Shown: positions 22,793 through 33,738 of the stretch, piece after piece | Position numbering within the stretch: position 1 is the stretch's first letter | Layout of the letters: every line of letters begins with the position of its first letter | The notes under the pieces: model-generated | Seen by the model: the letters and a program-made list of their open reading frames with translations, nothing else | Told to the model about the DNA's origin: nothing | Database searches by the model: none | Made by a program: the position numbers and the translations under genes | Source of the DNA: Zygnema cylindricum | Lineage: Eukaryota > Streptophyta > Zygnematophyceae > Zygnematales > Zygnemataceae | Direction of reading: 5' to 3' | DNA length: 64,000 bases | Assembly (NCBI GenBank): GCA_037447655.1 | Contig: JBBHKE010002410.1 | Coordinates: 67,501-131,500 of the forward strand

Positions 22793-22863
22793 GAGCCGGC
22801 CAGGATTTGAACCTGGGACCTTTCACTTAAGCTGCGAACGCACTACCACTGTGCCACCAGCTC
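22793..22863 (-). ncRNA. tRNA-like sequence in 5' LTR of TRIM copy 2
   Basis: Identical to the 3' LTR copy over all 71 nt. Being in the 5' LTR, it is placed to drive Pol III transcription into the PBS and interior. Confidence 0.75.
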
Positions 22864-22947
22864 GGATGTTACGCTGGTGGGTCCATTTTTATATAGGTTT
22901 TAGTGTGGTTTACACCACAATTCCGGGTTTTGTACGTCAACACCATG

Positions 22948-25110
22948 TTCTTTTCCGAAATTGGACAATTTATAGAGTCTGAAGAAGTTTCAAAGTAGAG
23001 ATTAGTTTAAGAACTTAATGCAACTCAGAACGGAGTGAATCTCTTTTAGTATATGCAATACGAGCTAGTATAATGGTATGCTGTAAAATGTAAAGAACAC
23101 GTGTCATCCTGACTTGTGCTAGACTCAATAAACTCAACACAATAAGAGCACATTAGATATGATGGTCACTTCACTTTTACCTCTAACGACGACATCATTG
23201 GGTTAATAGAAGATTTTAATGAGAATTAAACTAACTGCAAGGCAAGAGGACAAGGAAGGTTTTTTGGAAAGTAGGTTGCCCTTGGGAAGTAGGTTCCAAG
23301 ACTCTCGAATTCGGACAACATTATTCAGAATTTTCTCAATGAAACATATCATTGAAGAAATTGAGACAGTCTCTTCTTTGTCTTGTCTATTCTTCGGGTA
23401 TCGCTATTTCTTTTGTCATGTCATGGCATTGTTCTCCAAAGCTCCTATATTAATTTAGTTGGTTGTTGTTAATAGAATACGGTGTTCATGTTGACATCGG
23501 AAAATCAACCATTATGGGATCCTCTTCGGAGGTGTAGGTTTGAAAGATAACCGATAGTGACTTTTGAATTGAACTGAAGCTCACGACATGGCCGCCACTC
23601 AAATTGAAAAGAAGCTAGTTGGATATGTAATTTGCTGGCTAATTCTTTTAACGTTTTACTAAATTCTTACGAATTTAAGGTTATTCTGCCTTGATGAAAG
23701 CCTGGATACATCATTGCTACGTTAAAATGTATCGACATACACTATTTTTCTCTTCTGGAGGCAAGAATACCACCTAGAATCTTTCGATTACTAAGCACCT
23801 TGTTGAATTCTCATGAAAACGCTCTATTGACCTAGCATTGAGAAACGTTGTTTCCGTTTTACCTCCAGAAATGTGATTTAGAGGGACTATTGAAGTGACA
23901 GTTACGTCTAGCATCAGCTGATTGTGTTAGCTCCAATCTAATTCATGATTACTTATGTTTTCTACATGTAGTGTATATCATTAAGTTACCTCGTATTGCA
24001 TGTACTACCACACATTGCGTGCGTTCTGTGTTATAGACTCCATTTTGTATTCGTATTCAATCAGTGTTTGTAAAACGACGAGTTGTCTCTCTTTAAAACT
24101 CCTGGAAAATATCCGTAGATGAAAGGAATATACCATTGAAGTAATCCATCACAAGCAATATCCGAATTTAATGAAAGCATACTTCCCAAAGCCATAAGCA
24201 CAAATAAACCATAAATATTTCACTTTGGGTAATCATATCGTCATCAGATAACATGACTGTTTATAGTTCATAATCACACATTTTTACGTTTCAGCATTTT
24301 CCACACTAACAATTTAACTTTCTTAAAACTTTTATGTTTGCATTACCTTTGAAATTTTAAAACCTTATTTTGAATTACGTTTCAATGATGCAGTTTTTCC
24401 ACGTACCATAGAACCCAACATAATTTTCTACACCCAAAAAAAAAGAAAAAAAAAAAAAAAAAAAAAAAAAACACCAAAAAAAATCAAAAAGATAAAAGAA
24501 ATTAACACCTACATTGAGAAAAAAACAGGTAAGAAATACAAGTTGTTTCTAGCGATTCTTTCCTAATTTCTTTTTATGGAGACGCCTTTTGCTCTCTTCT
24601 TCAATTTAAAGGCAACCATTATATTTAAACCCCTTTCTCTCTATCACTTTCTTCACTTGCCTTTATTTTAGATTTTAGCTTAAATGCATTAAACGTCGGT
24701 TAAATTTTATGAGTGGTCCCGCTATGGTTTGACAGACCTTACAGCATTTAAGAGTTTACTGTTCCTATTGGGCGATCACTGATAAGAATGTCAACTACAA
24801 ATTCTATCCAGATTTTATTTCCAGTTAGAATTAGATGTTGTTTTACATTTAAACCCTTATGAAATATGTTGGAGAAAATATTGGTTAGAAAGAAAAATCC
24901 TAACTCGATAACACTAAAGCAGAATATGGGAAAACGAATGGGAAATTAATTTTTCCGAATATTCTCGTGCGAATTCACATATACCGAATGTTTTTTTAAC
25001 AAATCAGGCGACTATAGTCCAAATATATACATTTGCGAGGACGTCAATTCCGGGGGACATGGAATCTCATGAAGGGTGTTCACTTGACTAAACGACAAAA
25101 ATGCTGACAA
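22948..25110. other. Intergenic, no gene seen
   Basis: AT-rich, with a long A-run near 24437-24470. The 23810-24290 part resembles 15340-15950. No gene or RNA recognised. Confidence 0.35.
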
Positions 25111-25230
25111 GAATCCAAGTGAAAGCAACAAATAATGTTCTAATTATCCAAGTGAAAGAGACAAATAGTGTTCTAATTATCTAAGTGAAAAAGACATAAT
25201 GTTCTAATTATCCAAGTGAAAGAGACAAAG
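25111..25230 (+). repeat. Short tandem repeat, ~33 bp unit, about four copies
   Basis: Repeats of TTCTAATTATCCAAGTGAAA followed by GAGACAAATAGTG, with small differences between copies. Confidence 0.8.
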
Positions 25231-25629
25231 ACTTCTCAATATGGATATATATGAACGGAATGCTAAGGGAATTATGTATGAAACTTTAAGTGCGCACTCT
25301 ATACAACAAACATATAGAGTGCAAAGTGCTATTGTTCAATAAAGTCATCCAGGTTCGGTTCAGGTTTGGTTGAGTTTAGTTAACCTTCATATTCTGCACC
25401 TCCATATTTTGCGGATGTGATCGCGACCGTCCGATCGTGCATATTGTAGTGCTTAGAAAACCGTATTTCCCGAGACAGTGCAGGAGAAAATTTTGGCAGC
25501 TGCGTTACTGTAGTCATATACAATTTGGCATTACTTTAGCTTGGAAGCTAACAAGAGTCCTCATCTCCAATCAACCACATTTTTCCTTTTGTTCGTGCTT
25601 TTTATTCCAAATCAAATCTCCTCTTTTAT

Positions 25630-26270
25630 CCGATGGGAGGACCATTCGGTGACTTTGCCACTTTGGAATCGTCAGCGAGTACTCCCCAAGGTAATCCTCT
25701 AAGAGCTTCTTTACTTGCTTTAGAGTCACCTAAAAGCTTTAAGAGGATCAATTATCGCTTTTCCACTTTGTTTGTTCCCTCCTGTTACTACCATCATTTT
25801 TTCAAACAACTTTCCATGAAACGCCTTTCCGTCAAATTTACTAAGTGTGTCAAACGGTGCCCTAAAGACCTTCCATTGGGGGTCCCTATACCTTTAAGAT
25901 TTCTTATTTCTACTCCTCAAGAGAACAGTAAGGCTTTAGGCTCCCCTATGATAGCCCCTCATTTTGTGAACCATTTTGTAAAGGATGCTTTGTTGGATAA
26001 AAACCCTAAAAAACCCTAAAAAACCCTTGTGAGGACTTTCAAAACCTTTGAGATTCACAAGTGGGTTCGCTATCTTAATTTGTTGTTCCGCACAACAAGA
26101 CTTGGCAAGCACATTACCTCCCACCTCCTGATTTAATGGTGATTTTAATAGCCCGAAAAGTTTACTTGCTCGTAGGCAAGTTGCTTTACCAGTCTCTCTT
26201 GGGGGTCTCAATTTGACTCCTATGGTCACCATAGCAGCAACATACCTAAGGAGTGCTTTGGTGGCATCTT
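25630..26270 (+). pseudogene. LINE-like reverse transcriptase remnant
   Basis: A 128-residue open frame (25633-26019) carries STPQGNPLRASLLAL, which resembles the non-LTR RT motif (PQGxPLxxxLF/LAL). Next come LSVKFTKC and LGSPMIAPHFVNHFVKDALL, resembling the region after the catalytic YxDD where KC and LGxPIG occur. Another piece further on (ARRQVALPVSLGGLNL, near 26155-26215) resembles the conserved LPxxxGGLGL block of plant LINE-type RTs. The catalytic motif itself is not seen, and stops separate the pieces. Non-LTR assignment rests on these motifs only. Confidence 0.5.
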
Positions 26271-27681
26271 GATCATTTCACATAATTTGGTGGACGAAAC
26301 TCGTATGTTGGCGCAATGGTCTCAAAAGCCATGGGGTTTATTACTATTTGAACAATCCTTACTGTTTGAGATTCGCTTTTACCACTTGGATATTAAGACC
26401 CAGTACCCAAGTTCTCTTTTCTGGTCATTGCAAGCCACTCGTAGGTGTAACAACCTGTCCCCGATAAGGTAGTCGTCATTGATTTGAGAACCTTCTTTAG
26501 GCGCTCCCTTACACTAAATCACTTGTCAACTTTGCTCTTGTTTGGAACCAGTGGTTGGAGCTTAGCTTCTTGCCACACCAATTTAGGCCACGCTTCGCTT
26601 GTCTTCTCCATAATTTTCTTCTCTAATTCTCCTACGCCTTCACTCGATGCACCCTTTGTTTTTAGTCAAATCCTGATGTGTTTACAGTATACCTGTGGAC
26701 GAGCATGGCGTCAATTTTCTCTATTGCTCGCATAGTTGGGAACGAGCAATGACGCTGGATGTGTTTCTTGATGCAATACTTGCAATAAGAAAGAAAGCAG
26801 GGTACACAAACAAACGCTAAATGTCATATATACTCCATGATGGAGAGTGAAGACAAATTGGCACTTAAAAGGCAAAAACAGCACTCACAAGTGCCAGAGC
26901 AGCAAAATAGAAAGGACCACAATAGGGAATTAACTTTATGTGGATAGGAATCACAACATCCATGCACAAATTTGAACAATTTTGTAACCAAGATCACTTT
27001 CTTCCCACAAAAATGGTGATCACTGGGCAATATCCCCACTAATTGCATACGTATGATTGGCCCTAAAAGCAAATTTACGAATTGCTTGTGAAATAGAACC
27101 ATAATTACCATGTCATTATTTCAAACCAATCAGTGTTTTATTACCAAATTCCACACAACAATTTCCCACAAACAACAGGCAACCAATGTTTAACTATGAT
27201 ATACGAATCAAAATACAAGGCTCTCCTTCGAGGACCATAATTCGAGAAACATATACTAATTACAGTTTTAATGTCGAACTACAAATGTTGCAAAACCCTA
27301 TTGTTTCTCTAAATAAAAAAATGTCATTATCTTCCCATGAAACAATATCGTGGTATCCATTTGAACAAAACCAATTGCATAACACTACCAAGTTACTACT
27401 AAAGCTAACGAAACAATCAAAATTCAAAAATTACTACGAAAAGTTCATGAAAACTGTACAACAGGAGGTCAATATTGATCCTTTTCCATCGCAATAATTG
27501 GCCCATGAGTGACGTCACAAGCCATATAACCTAATTAGGTTAAAAATTGAACACCATCCGATCATCTCAAAATCAGGCTCGCAAAAAGAACCCTAACTAT
27601 TTTCCCTTCTAACAAACCACTTATTATTAACAAACCCTTTCTCGAATAAACTCTTCTCAACCATAATCATCAATTTCTACA
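26271..27681. other. No recognised gene; possibly LINE tail
   Basis: The frame at 26484-26735 has no clear motif; it could be the C-terminal part of the LINE-like remnant. From ~26800 the sequence is unremarkable and probably holds the 3' end of the VTI1 transcript. Confidence 0.35.
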
Positions 27682-30600
27682 CTATCCTCGGCCCCTAAAC
27701 TTAGCATACAAAACCAAAACTATTGCAAAAAGTAAAACGGCAATAATACCGGCTAATATCCATCTATTTCGACTCATATGTCGTACCATGGAAGTCAAAA
27801 GCTGTCGACTCTTACTAATGTTCTCGTCCACCCCGTGAAGCTGCATAGTGTGAGGCCCACCATTAACAAAAATTAGAGAGTCAATATGGGAAAACTGAAA
27901 TTTGAAGAGAGACAAGGTACAATACTAAGAGAGAAAGGAGAGAGAGAGAGGGGGGGGAGGAGGAGAGAGGATGAGAAAGGGGAGAGTGAGAGGGGGAGTG
28001 ACGAAGAGGCAGGGGAGGGAGGGAGAGAGGGAGGGGGGAGGAAGGGGGAGGGAGAGAGGGAGGCGGGAGGGAGGGGGAGGGAGGGAGGGAGAGAGGGAAA
28101 GAGAGAGGGGGAGGGGGAGAGATGGGAATACAGGGAGAGAGAGTCGACATTTGTCAGAAGGACTAGGGTTGCTACCTCCAACCACATGCAGGGAATTTCC
28201 ACACTCGTAACTACGTCATTTCCATATGCTTCCACAATAATTAAGGTACCACCTTCCTCTTTACCCCTAGATGCTAACTATTGTCAACAAATGCGATACA
28301 CTTTTACTTTCCTTCCTTTCTTTTTGTACTTACCGAATCTCTCGCATGCAAAAGCGTTTGCCGTTGTTGATGGAGATCTTGTAGAATTGAAACCCCGAGC
28401 TCCTCGGTTTCCAAAAGAGCGCGACGGCCGTCACGTATTCGATCGCCCGACTCATTCAGTCTCGAGGTATTTGCAAGAACCCGAGCCCTCTGGTCCACTG
28501 AGGTCTATATGACGAAAAAAGAGAGAAAACCAGAATAAATACCGGAAGCAGTTAATAAACATTGCAGTGTTTCATCTTAATAGCTAAAGTCCTTTGCTTG
28601 CAATTAAACAAAAAAGAAACAGAAAAAAAAAATAAAAACCAGGTAGAATCGCATATTTTAACTGCAGAGCTGGTGCCCCCTGAAAGTAACCCTAAAAAAA
28701 AACCTTAAAAAATCTAAAGAACCCTCAAAAAATCTAAAGAACCCTCAAAACAGCCTACAAAACCCTGAAAAACCCCAGAAAACCCCAGAAAGGACCAGCA
28801 CTCACCGTGAGCTCGGTACCTAGACCGGACTCCAAAAGCTCGTCTCTCTCCGACGTCCCGTCAGTCGAAGCTTTCTTGAAGTCTCTTTTCAGATTGTTCA
28901 AATCGGCTTTATATTCTCGCAATTTTCCAAGGAGAGTGGCCTTTTGAGTCGGGGCTAAACTCCGAGCCTCAAGATCCATTCTCCGAATCTACAACGCCAG
29001 AAAAAGGGTACAAAAGAGTACAAAAGAAGGTCATCTAAAAGTTTTTAGGGTTTTGAAGAGTGTTTTTGAGTCAGAACCAAGCCTCAAGATCCATTCTCCG
29101 AATCTACAACACCAGAAAGCCTCATAAAAGGTATATACAGAGTAGAGCAGTTACACAGGTTTTTGACATTTTGGTTGTATAATTTTTGGGGATTCTATAG
29201 TTAAATAGCACTATTAAGGGTCTTTTACAGTTTTTAAAGTACTTAAGGATTGTTAGGGTTTTTGATTCAGCATTTCAGGGTCAATTTACTACGGTCTTAA
29301 AATAGAAGAAACAAGTAAAGTTGGGAAAGAAGGAAAAGGTTAAGAAGACGGAAGGCAACCTAATCAGTCCGATCCTGAAACACTACAAAAAAGGGAAACG
29401 GTTTTTTCATCGAACAAACGATAGCTTTTTTCAGCAACAATTTTTCCACTTTTGAGATTTTTTCCACTTCTATATCTCACTTCATATGATAACAAGTCAG
29501 AAAATTGAAAACCAATCACTTCTCAATGAAAGCTCAAGGCAGTTTAAATAACTTTTTTTGAAATATTCCTTCTTGTCTTGCAGGAGTCACATTTTCTAAT
29601 TGACACAAAATCTCACCCAAACGGTGACAAAATAAGTATCCGTTTTTCTCAATAGTTTTTCTTCACTTTCCATTACACATATGCAGATTGATCCAAAATC
29701 TAATTAGTGGTGATCATTTCCAGAAGGAAAACATCCGAATAAAAAACAGCAAAAAACAGTTTGGTTATCTTACCAGTGATTCAGCCTCCTCCAAACCTTT
29801 TTTCACCTCTTGCATTTTTTGCTTTTTTGGCTCTGTAAAGACCAAATGCAAAGAGCAAAGAAAGATATGAGACAACTTAAATACTCTTACACCATTAAAT
29901 ACCAATACTTAAATATTCTTATAGAATACTCAAAGAATACTCACTAACTATTTAAATATGCCTACAAAACAGGTCCCTTTCAAAAGGGAAAGAAAGAAAA
30001 ATAAAGACAGGAACATTATCTACATACACCAAAAACAATGCACAACAAAAGGATGTGTTTCAAGTGTGCACAAAAAAAATAAACGTCTTAATGAAAAATT
30101 GTGGCAAAAAGGCTTTTTAACTTCTAGCAAAACAATAAACATCAAGGAAAACGATACAAATAGAATCCCTAAATCATCATAATTCTTCACTGTGATACAC
30201 AAACAATACACGAAAAAAAATCTAAACAAAAACTGAAAGGCTTAAGATAGTGCTGTCTCTTGAAATAATACTGTCTCTTATATTATGTTTATATATTATA
30301 TTATATTGTAATATAGTATATTATATATTACATTATATTATCGCTTGAAAAGAGCAGGACCTTTGACAATTACTTTTAAAAAGTTTAATTAACCCAAAAA
30401 AAAACAGACTAAAGGTTAAGATCCACAAAGTGTCATTAAAAGATCAAAACCTTGACTACTTTTGGACTTTGAAATGAAAGCAAATGAAAAAAAGGATGAA
30501 AAAAGAATAGAGGAAAAGATGGGGCAAAAGTGGAAAAAAAAAAGAAAAAAGGGAAGAAATAAACGAAAAAGGAAGGAAAAAATGATATAAAAAGAAGGAA

Positions 30601-30905
30601 AAAAGACAAAAAGAAGGACAGGAGAAGGGGAAGAGCAGGAAAAAGAAGGAAAACAGAAAAGAAGGAAAAAGAGGGAAAAATAAGGGAAAAGGATGAAATA
30701 ATAATTAAAAAAAGGGAAATATAAAAAAAAAAAAAAACTTAGGTCAAAAAAAGAGGAAAAAATATGAAAAAAACATTAAAAAGAAGGGAAAACGAGTGAA
30801 AAATCTCTTGCCTCCTGTGACTAGTGCCACGTTGGCATTCTTGCGCGCGAGATTCGTGGACAGCTCGCAGTACTGCCTCTCGTAGCCCTCGAATATCTCA
30901 CTCAT
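27682..30905 (-). CDS. VTI1: VTI1-type Qb-SNARE (vesicle-soluble NSF attachment receptor)
   Basis: Five exons join in phase to a 221-residue protein, the length I recall for Arabidopsis VTI11: 30905-30812, 29832-29774, 28988-28806, 28504-28334, 27840-27682. Exon 1 starts MSEIFEGYERQYCELSTNL, the VTI1 N-terminal helix. Exon 2 has PKKQKMQEVKKGLEEAESL and exon 3 MDLEARSLAPTQK. Exon 4 gives the SNARE helix (DQRARVL, ETEELGVSILQDLHQQRQTL). Exon 5 has LHGVDENISKS and the C-terminal anchor WILAGIIAVLLFAIVLVLYA. Family members act in Golgi-to-vacuole and endosomal fusion as the Qb helix of a four-helix SNARE bundle. Intron 1 uses a GC donor (GGAG|GCAAGA) with an AG acceptor; the phase (G+AG = Glu) supports it. 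Introns 1 and 4 hold long homopurine tracts. The ATG at 30905 is the first in frame with the conserved N-terminus. Confidence 0.95.
27898..28140 (+). repeat. Homopurine GGGAGA-rich tract in VTI1 intron 4
   Basis: About 240 bp of almost pure G/A on the plus strand (pyrimidine in the sense of the gene), with irregular GGGAGG and GAGAGA units. The tract falls between the intron's acceptor (27841) and donor (28333) sides and is close to the acceptor, where it forms a very long polypyrimidine stretch in the transcript. Confidence 0.9.
30471..30790 (+). repeat. A-rich homopurine tract in VTI1 intron 1
   Basis: About 300 bp dominated by AAAAGG/GAAAAA units, nearly all purine on the plus strand, just downstream of exon 1 in gene sense. 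It becomes U/C-rich in the transcript near the GC donor. Confidence 0.85.
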
Positions 30906-31471
30906 GGCGCCTGCTTCCTGCTTTTCTTTGAAAATAAAGTAAAAAATGAAGTTACAAAGAAAATAAAAGGTAAAGACAGGAGAAGAGAGGATTCGTTCGT
31001 TCGTTCGTTTGGTGGAACGAACACAGTACAGTACAGTAGTACGGCGTGACTTAAAAGTTAAAACCGTGAGAGGAATAATAATAACAAACAAATTAGGTTA
31101 ACTTGCCTCTCAAGAATGTACACCAGCTTACTATGACCTCTTCATGTTTTTTTTTTTTTTTTTTTTTTGGCTGTTCTTTGTTCGTCTGACGCTTCCAAAA
31201 GAGGGAAACGGGACGCGCTTACCGTACAGTATCCCGGAAAATAAGCATATTAAACGGTTAAGGTACGCGTATGATATGCGGCAAAATCGGCAATACAGCA
31301 AATAGTATTGTAATCTCACAAGTTCCTGTGACTTTTCGTACATTCTGAACGCACGGTCCAGATTGCAGAAGAATCGGTCGGAAGCGCAACCGGTCGTTTC
31401 GATTTTGAAGGATTACAACTGGTGGGCAACCAGCTCTTCGCAAATATTGCTAAAATTGAAGCTGTACAGTA
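30906..31471. other. VTI1 5' UTR and promoter region
   Basis: Just upstream of the VTI1 ATG. Contains TTCG tetranucleotide repeats near 30992-31008, a CAGTA run and a 22-base T run near 31147. No TATA box chosen. Confidence 0.4.
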
Positions 31472-31687
31472 CACCGCCAATCGCTATTAGCGTTGTGTAC
31501 GCTTATCCCGTCCCGCTTTTTTTTTTTTTTATTCTCAAATAGAGTTATCCACACTATTTAAAAAAACCCTAATTCCTAATTAGAGTAATCGATTTCTTCG
31601 AAAATTTCCAAATTCCCAATTAACGTAAACCACTCTAATTATTGGTATACGCTAAAGAAACTTCTACGCTAATAGCGATTGGCGGTG
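31472..31687. mobile_element. TA-flanked MITE, 216 bp
   Basis: Ends CACCGCCAATCGCTATTAGC and its inverse, TA on both sides (31470-31471 and 31688-31689). Close relative of 18345-18556; the interior pieces (TTTTTTAAAATAGTGT, AATTAGGAATTAGGG) appear in both, in opposite orientation. Confidence 0.82.
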
Positions 31688-31718
31688 TAATGTACAGTAC
31701 GGTACACCACAGTACAGC

Positions 31719-32405
31719 ACACCGTGTATCGCTATTAGTGTTAATCAAAGTTGTTCAAATCGCGCGATTTTTTCCTTTTTTCCGATTAAAACATATAATT
31801 CGTGACTTTTCAATAAATAGGAAAAAAACGCGATGTACTTTCTGTCCAGTAAACTGAACGGATAATTTACATAAACTGTACGGTATGTTCAAAAAACTGT
31901 ACGGTGTTGTACCAAAAAAGTACGGAATTTTACTAAAAGATACGTTGCACTTCGTAGTACTTTCTGTCCGGTAAACTGAACAGGAATTTAACGGGAAACG
32001 TACGGAATTGTAACAAAATTGTGCGGAAACAGTACGGACAATTTACAAACTGCGTTATATGTAAAACTCAATTTCTTTTACATGTACGGAATTGTACAGA
32101 AGAAAATTCATTAACGATTTTAACGATTTTTTCAAAAGGTTCAATGCGTTTGTTACGTATAATTCGTCACGATTAAATCGTTCGCACGAAACGCCGTGAA
32201 CAACTATGGTGTTAATGTTTTTTTCGTCTCTTAAAACCTTTTTCCCCGTACACACGAGATCGATTGTAGATATGACGGTTTATATTGAAAGGTAAGATTC
32301 TTAACTTCCGATCGGCGGTCAAAAATTGAAAACGGAAAAGTATTTACGCAGAAAAGATGTTTAAAGTGGCAAAAAAAAAATTAACAATAATAGCGATTCA
32401 GGGTG
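31719..32405. mobile_element. CACCG-type MITE split by a hAT-like element
   Basis: The left end CACCGTGTATCGCTATTAGT is at ~31719. The right end is the inverse of CACCCTGAATCGCTATTATT, ending at ~32405. The hAT-like element 31746-32208 sits inside with a perfect GTGTTAAT duplication. The right part shares AAGATGTTTTAAGTGG-type ends with 32408-32617 and 56926-57115. Confidence 0.6.
31746..32208. mobile_element. hAT-like non-autonomous element, second copy, 463 bp
   Basis: Starts CAAAGTTGTTCAAATCGCGC and ends CGTGAACAACTATG. Perfect 8-bp target duplication GTGTTAAT (31738-31745 and 32209-32216). High similarity to 20252-20733 over its whole length. Confidence 0.88.
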
Positions 32406-32407
32406 TC

Positions 32408-32617
32408 CCACCGTGAATCGTAATTAGCGCTGATAATTTTTCTGCCACTTAAAACTTCTTTTCTCCGTACACATTGCTCCAATTTTCAATTTAAGACCGC
32501 CATTCGTAAGCTGAAATTATTACCTTTCAATCGAAACCGTCAGATCCACAATCCGACAAGTGTACGGAGAAAATGTTTTAAGAGCAAAACATTAACGTTA
32601 ATTACGATTTACGGTTG
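32408..32617. mobile_element. CACCG-type MITE, about 210 bp
   Basis: Left end CACCGTGAATCGTAATTAGC; right end is the inverse of CAACCGTAAATCGTAATTAA. The interior (CACTTAAAACTTCTTTTCTC, CCTTTCAATCGAAACCGTCA) matches 56926-57115. Confidence 0.6.
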
Positions 32618-32835
32618 TAGTACATTATCGTAATTTCATGTACTGGAGTTATTTCGAGCAACGACTACCTAACATTACAAAACTACCAAGTACAAACCAA
32701 AGTACAAATATGAAGTACAGTACAGTACAGTCTAGCTCAAACATAGAAACCTTCAAACAATATAGTTCAGCGAAAACGCGTCGTCGTCTGGGCCAATAAG
32801 GAAACATACGGTATCTATGTTGCAACTGCATTTTC

Positions 32836-33730
32836 TAATGTTGTGTATCGGTAAAAAACTTATCGCGATAACACCGCTATCGATAGTTATCAATTATCGA
32901 ACGGTCAGAGGTTCCGATATATCGGTCTGGGACCAACAAATTCCATATCCGCGATAACTTAAAAAATATGTAGTATGCATACAATAGTACTTTATAACAT
33001 ACTGTGTTATTTTATTGATTTTATATGTCGTGGCGTGCCACGTATGAAAACCTATTCCGTTACAGTTTAACTGCAATTTATTACGGTAAACGCAGCACAT
33101 AAACGTTGACCGGTTAAGTGAAAAAAAATTTTACGGCGACGTACGGAAATTTACTAAAAAACTGGTGAACATGGAACTGGAAAAGGACGGCGGACACAAA
33201 AGTACAACGGACGCAAAATAACATTCTGCGAGCCGCCGGAATCGAATGGGCGACTTGGAATGAGAAAACACAAACGGACGGGTCAGCGTGAGCGCCGGCA
33301 TCCCGGAATGGCTCTTTTGGTAGCTTTTGCCAAAAAAGCCGACAGATTGACACGTGGCAGGTCCCTAGTGGATCTCAAGGAATTAAGGGACAAAGACATG
33401 GCGTCGAATGTGAAAGGTACATCGTTTTTACTAGATCCGTATCAAAATCGTACAAATTTCATGGCGGCTACGATACTTTCTATGCTTGTACACGTCCGGA
33501 GAATATGACGTACAGTTGAGTGTACAGATAGTACTTTTATTTGTTCGGTCCGTACAGTTACCGCTGATAATTATCGTTATCGACATTATCGCCGATAAGT
33601 ACCCGATATTATCGGCTACTTATCGGCGATAAAACCGATGTCGATATATCGTACCAATATATCGATTATCGGATACCCGAAAAAAGGCCCATATCGGTTA
33701 TCGGCAAATCCTTACTGATACACAACACTA
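32836..33730. mobile_element. hAT-like element rich in ATCGATA palindromes, 895 bp
   Basis: Ends TAATGTTGTGTATCGGTAA and the inverse of TAGTGTTGTGTATCAGTAA, typical of hAT termini (TAGNG). Perfect 8-bp duplication GCATTTTC (32828-32835 and 33731-33738). Both subterminal regions are dense with TTATCGGCGATAA-like motifs that could be transposase binding sites. The middle shows no hAT transposase motif. Confidence 0.85.
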
Positions 33731-33738
33731 GCATTTTC

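Larger units (their letters stand above)
22449..22942 (-). mobile_element. TRIM copy 2: intact-looking miniature LTR retrotransposon with tRNA-like LTRs
   Basis: On the minus strand, the 5' LTR is 22942-22737 (206 bp), the interior 22736-22671 (66 bp) and the 3' LTR 22670-22449 (222 bp). The target duplication CCATG is perfect (22444-22448 and 22943-22947). The PBS directly after the 5' LTR is TGGTATCAGAGCC, a full match to the 3' end of plant initiator tRNA-Met. The polypurine tract is CTCGAGGGGGGG. The LTRs are otherwise nearly identical, except for a 16-bp deletion in the 5' LTR near its start, so insertion is fairly recent. There are no TTTT runs on the sense strand within the element. 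Confidence 0.93.

Noticed and set aside
22491-22982. Two nearly identical open frames starting MKGLMSRPGFEPGTF
   Set aside because: They are read across the tRNA-like module and TRIM LTR in antisense; such peptides are typical artefacts of tRNA-like sequence.
27886-28512. 208-residue charged (Arg/Glu/Gly) frame on the plus strand
   Set aside because: Composition-driven reading of the purine tract in VTI1 intron 4, running antisense over exon 4.
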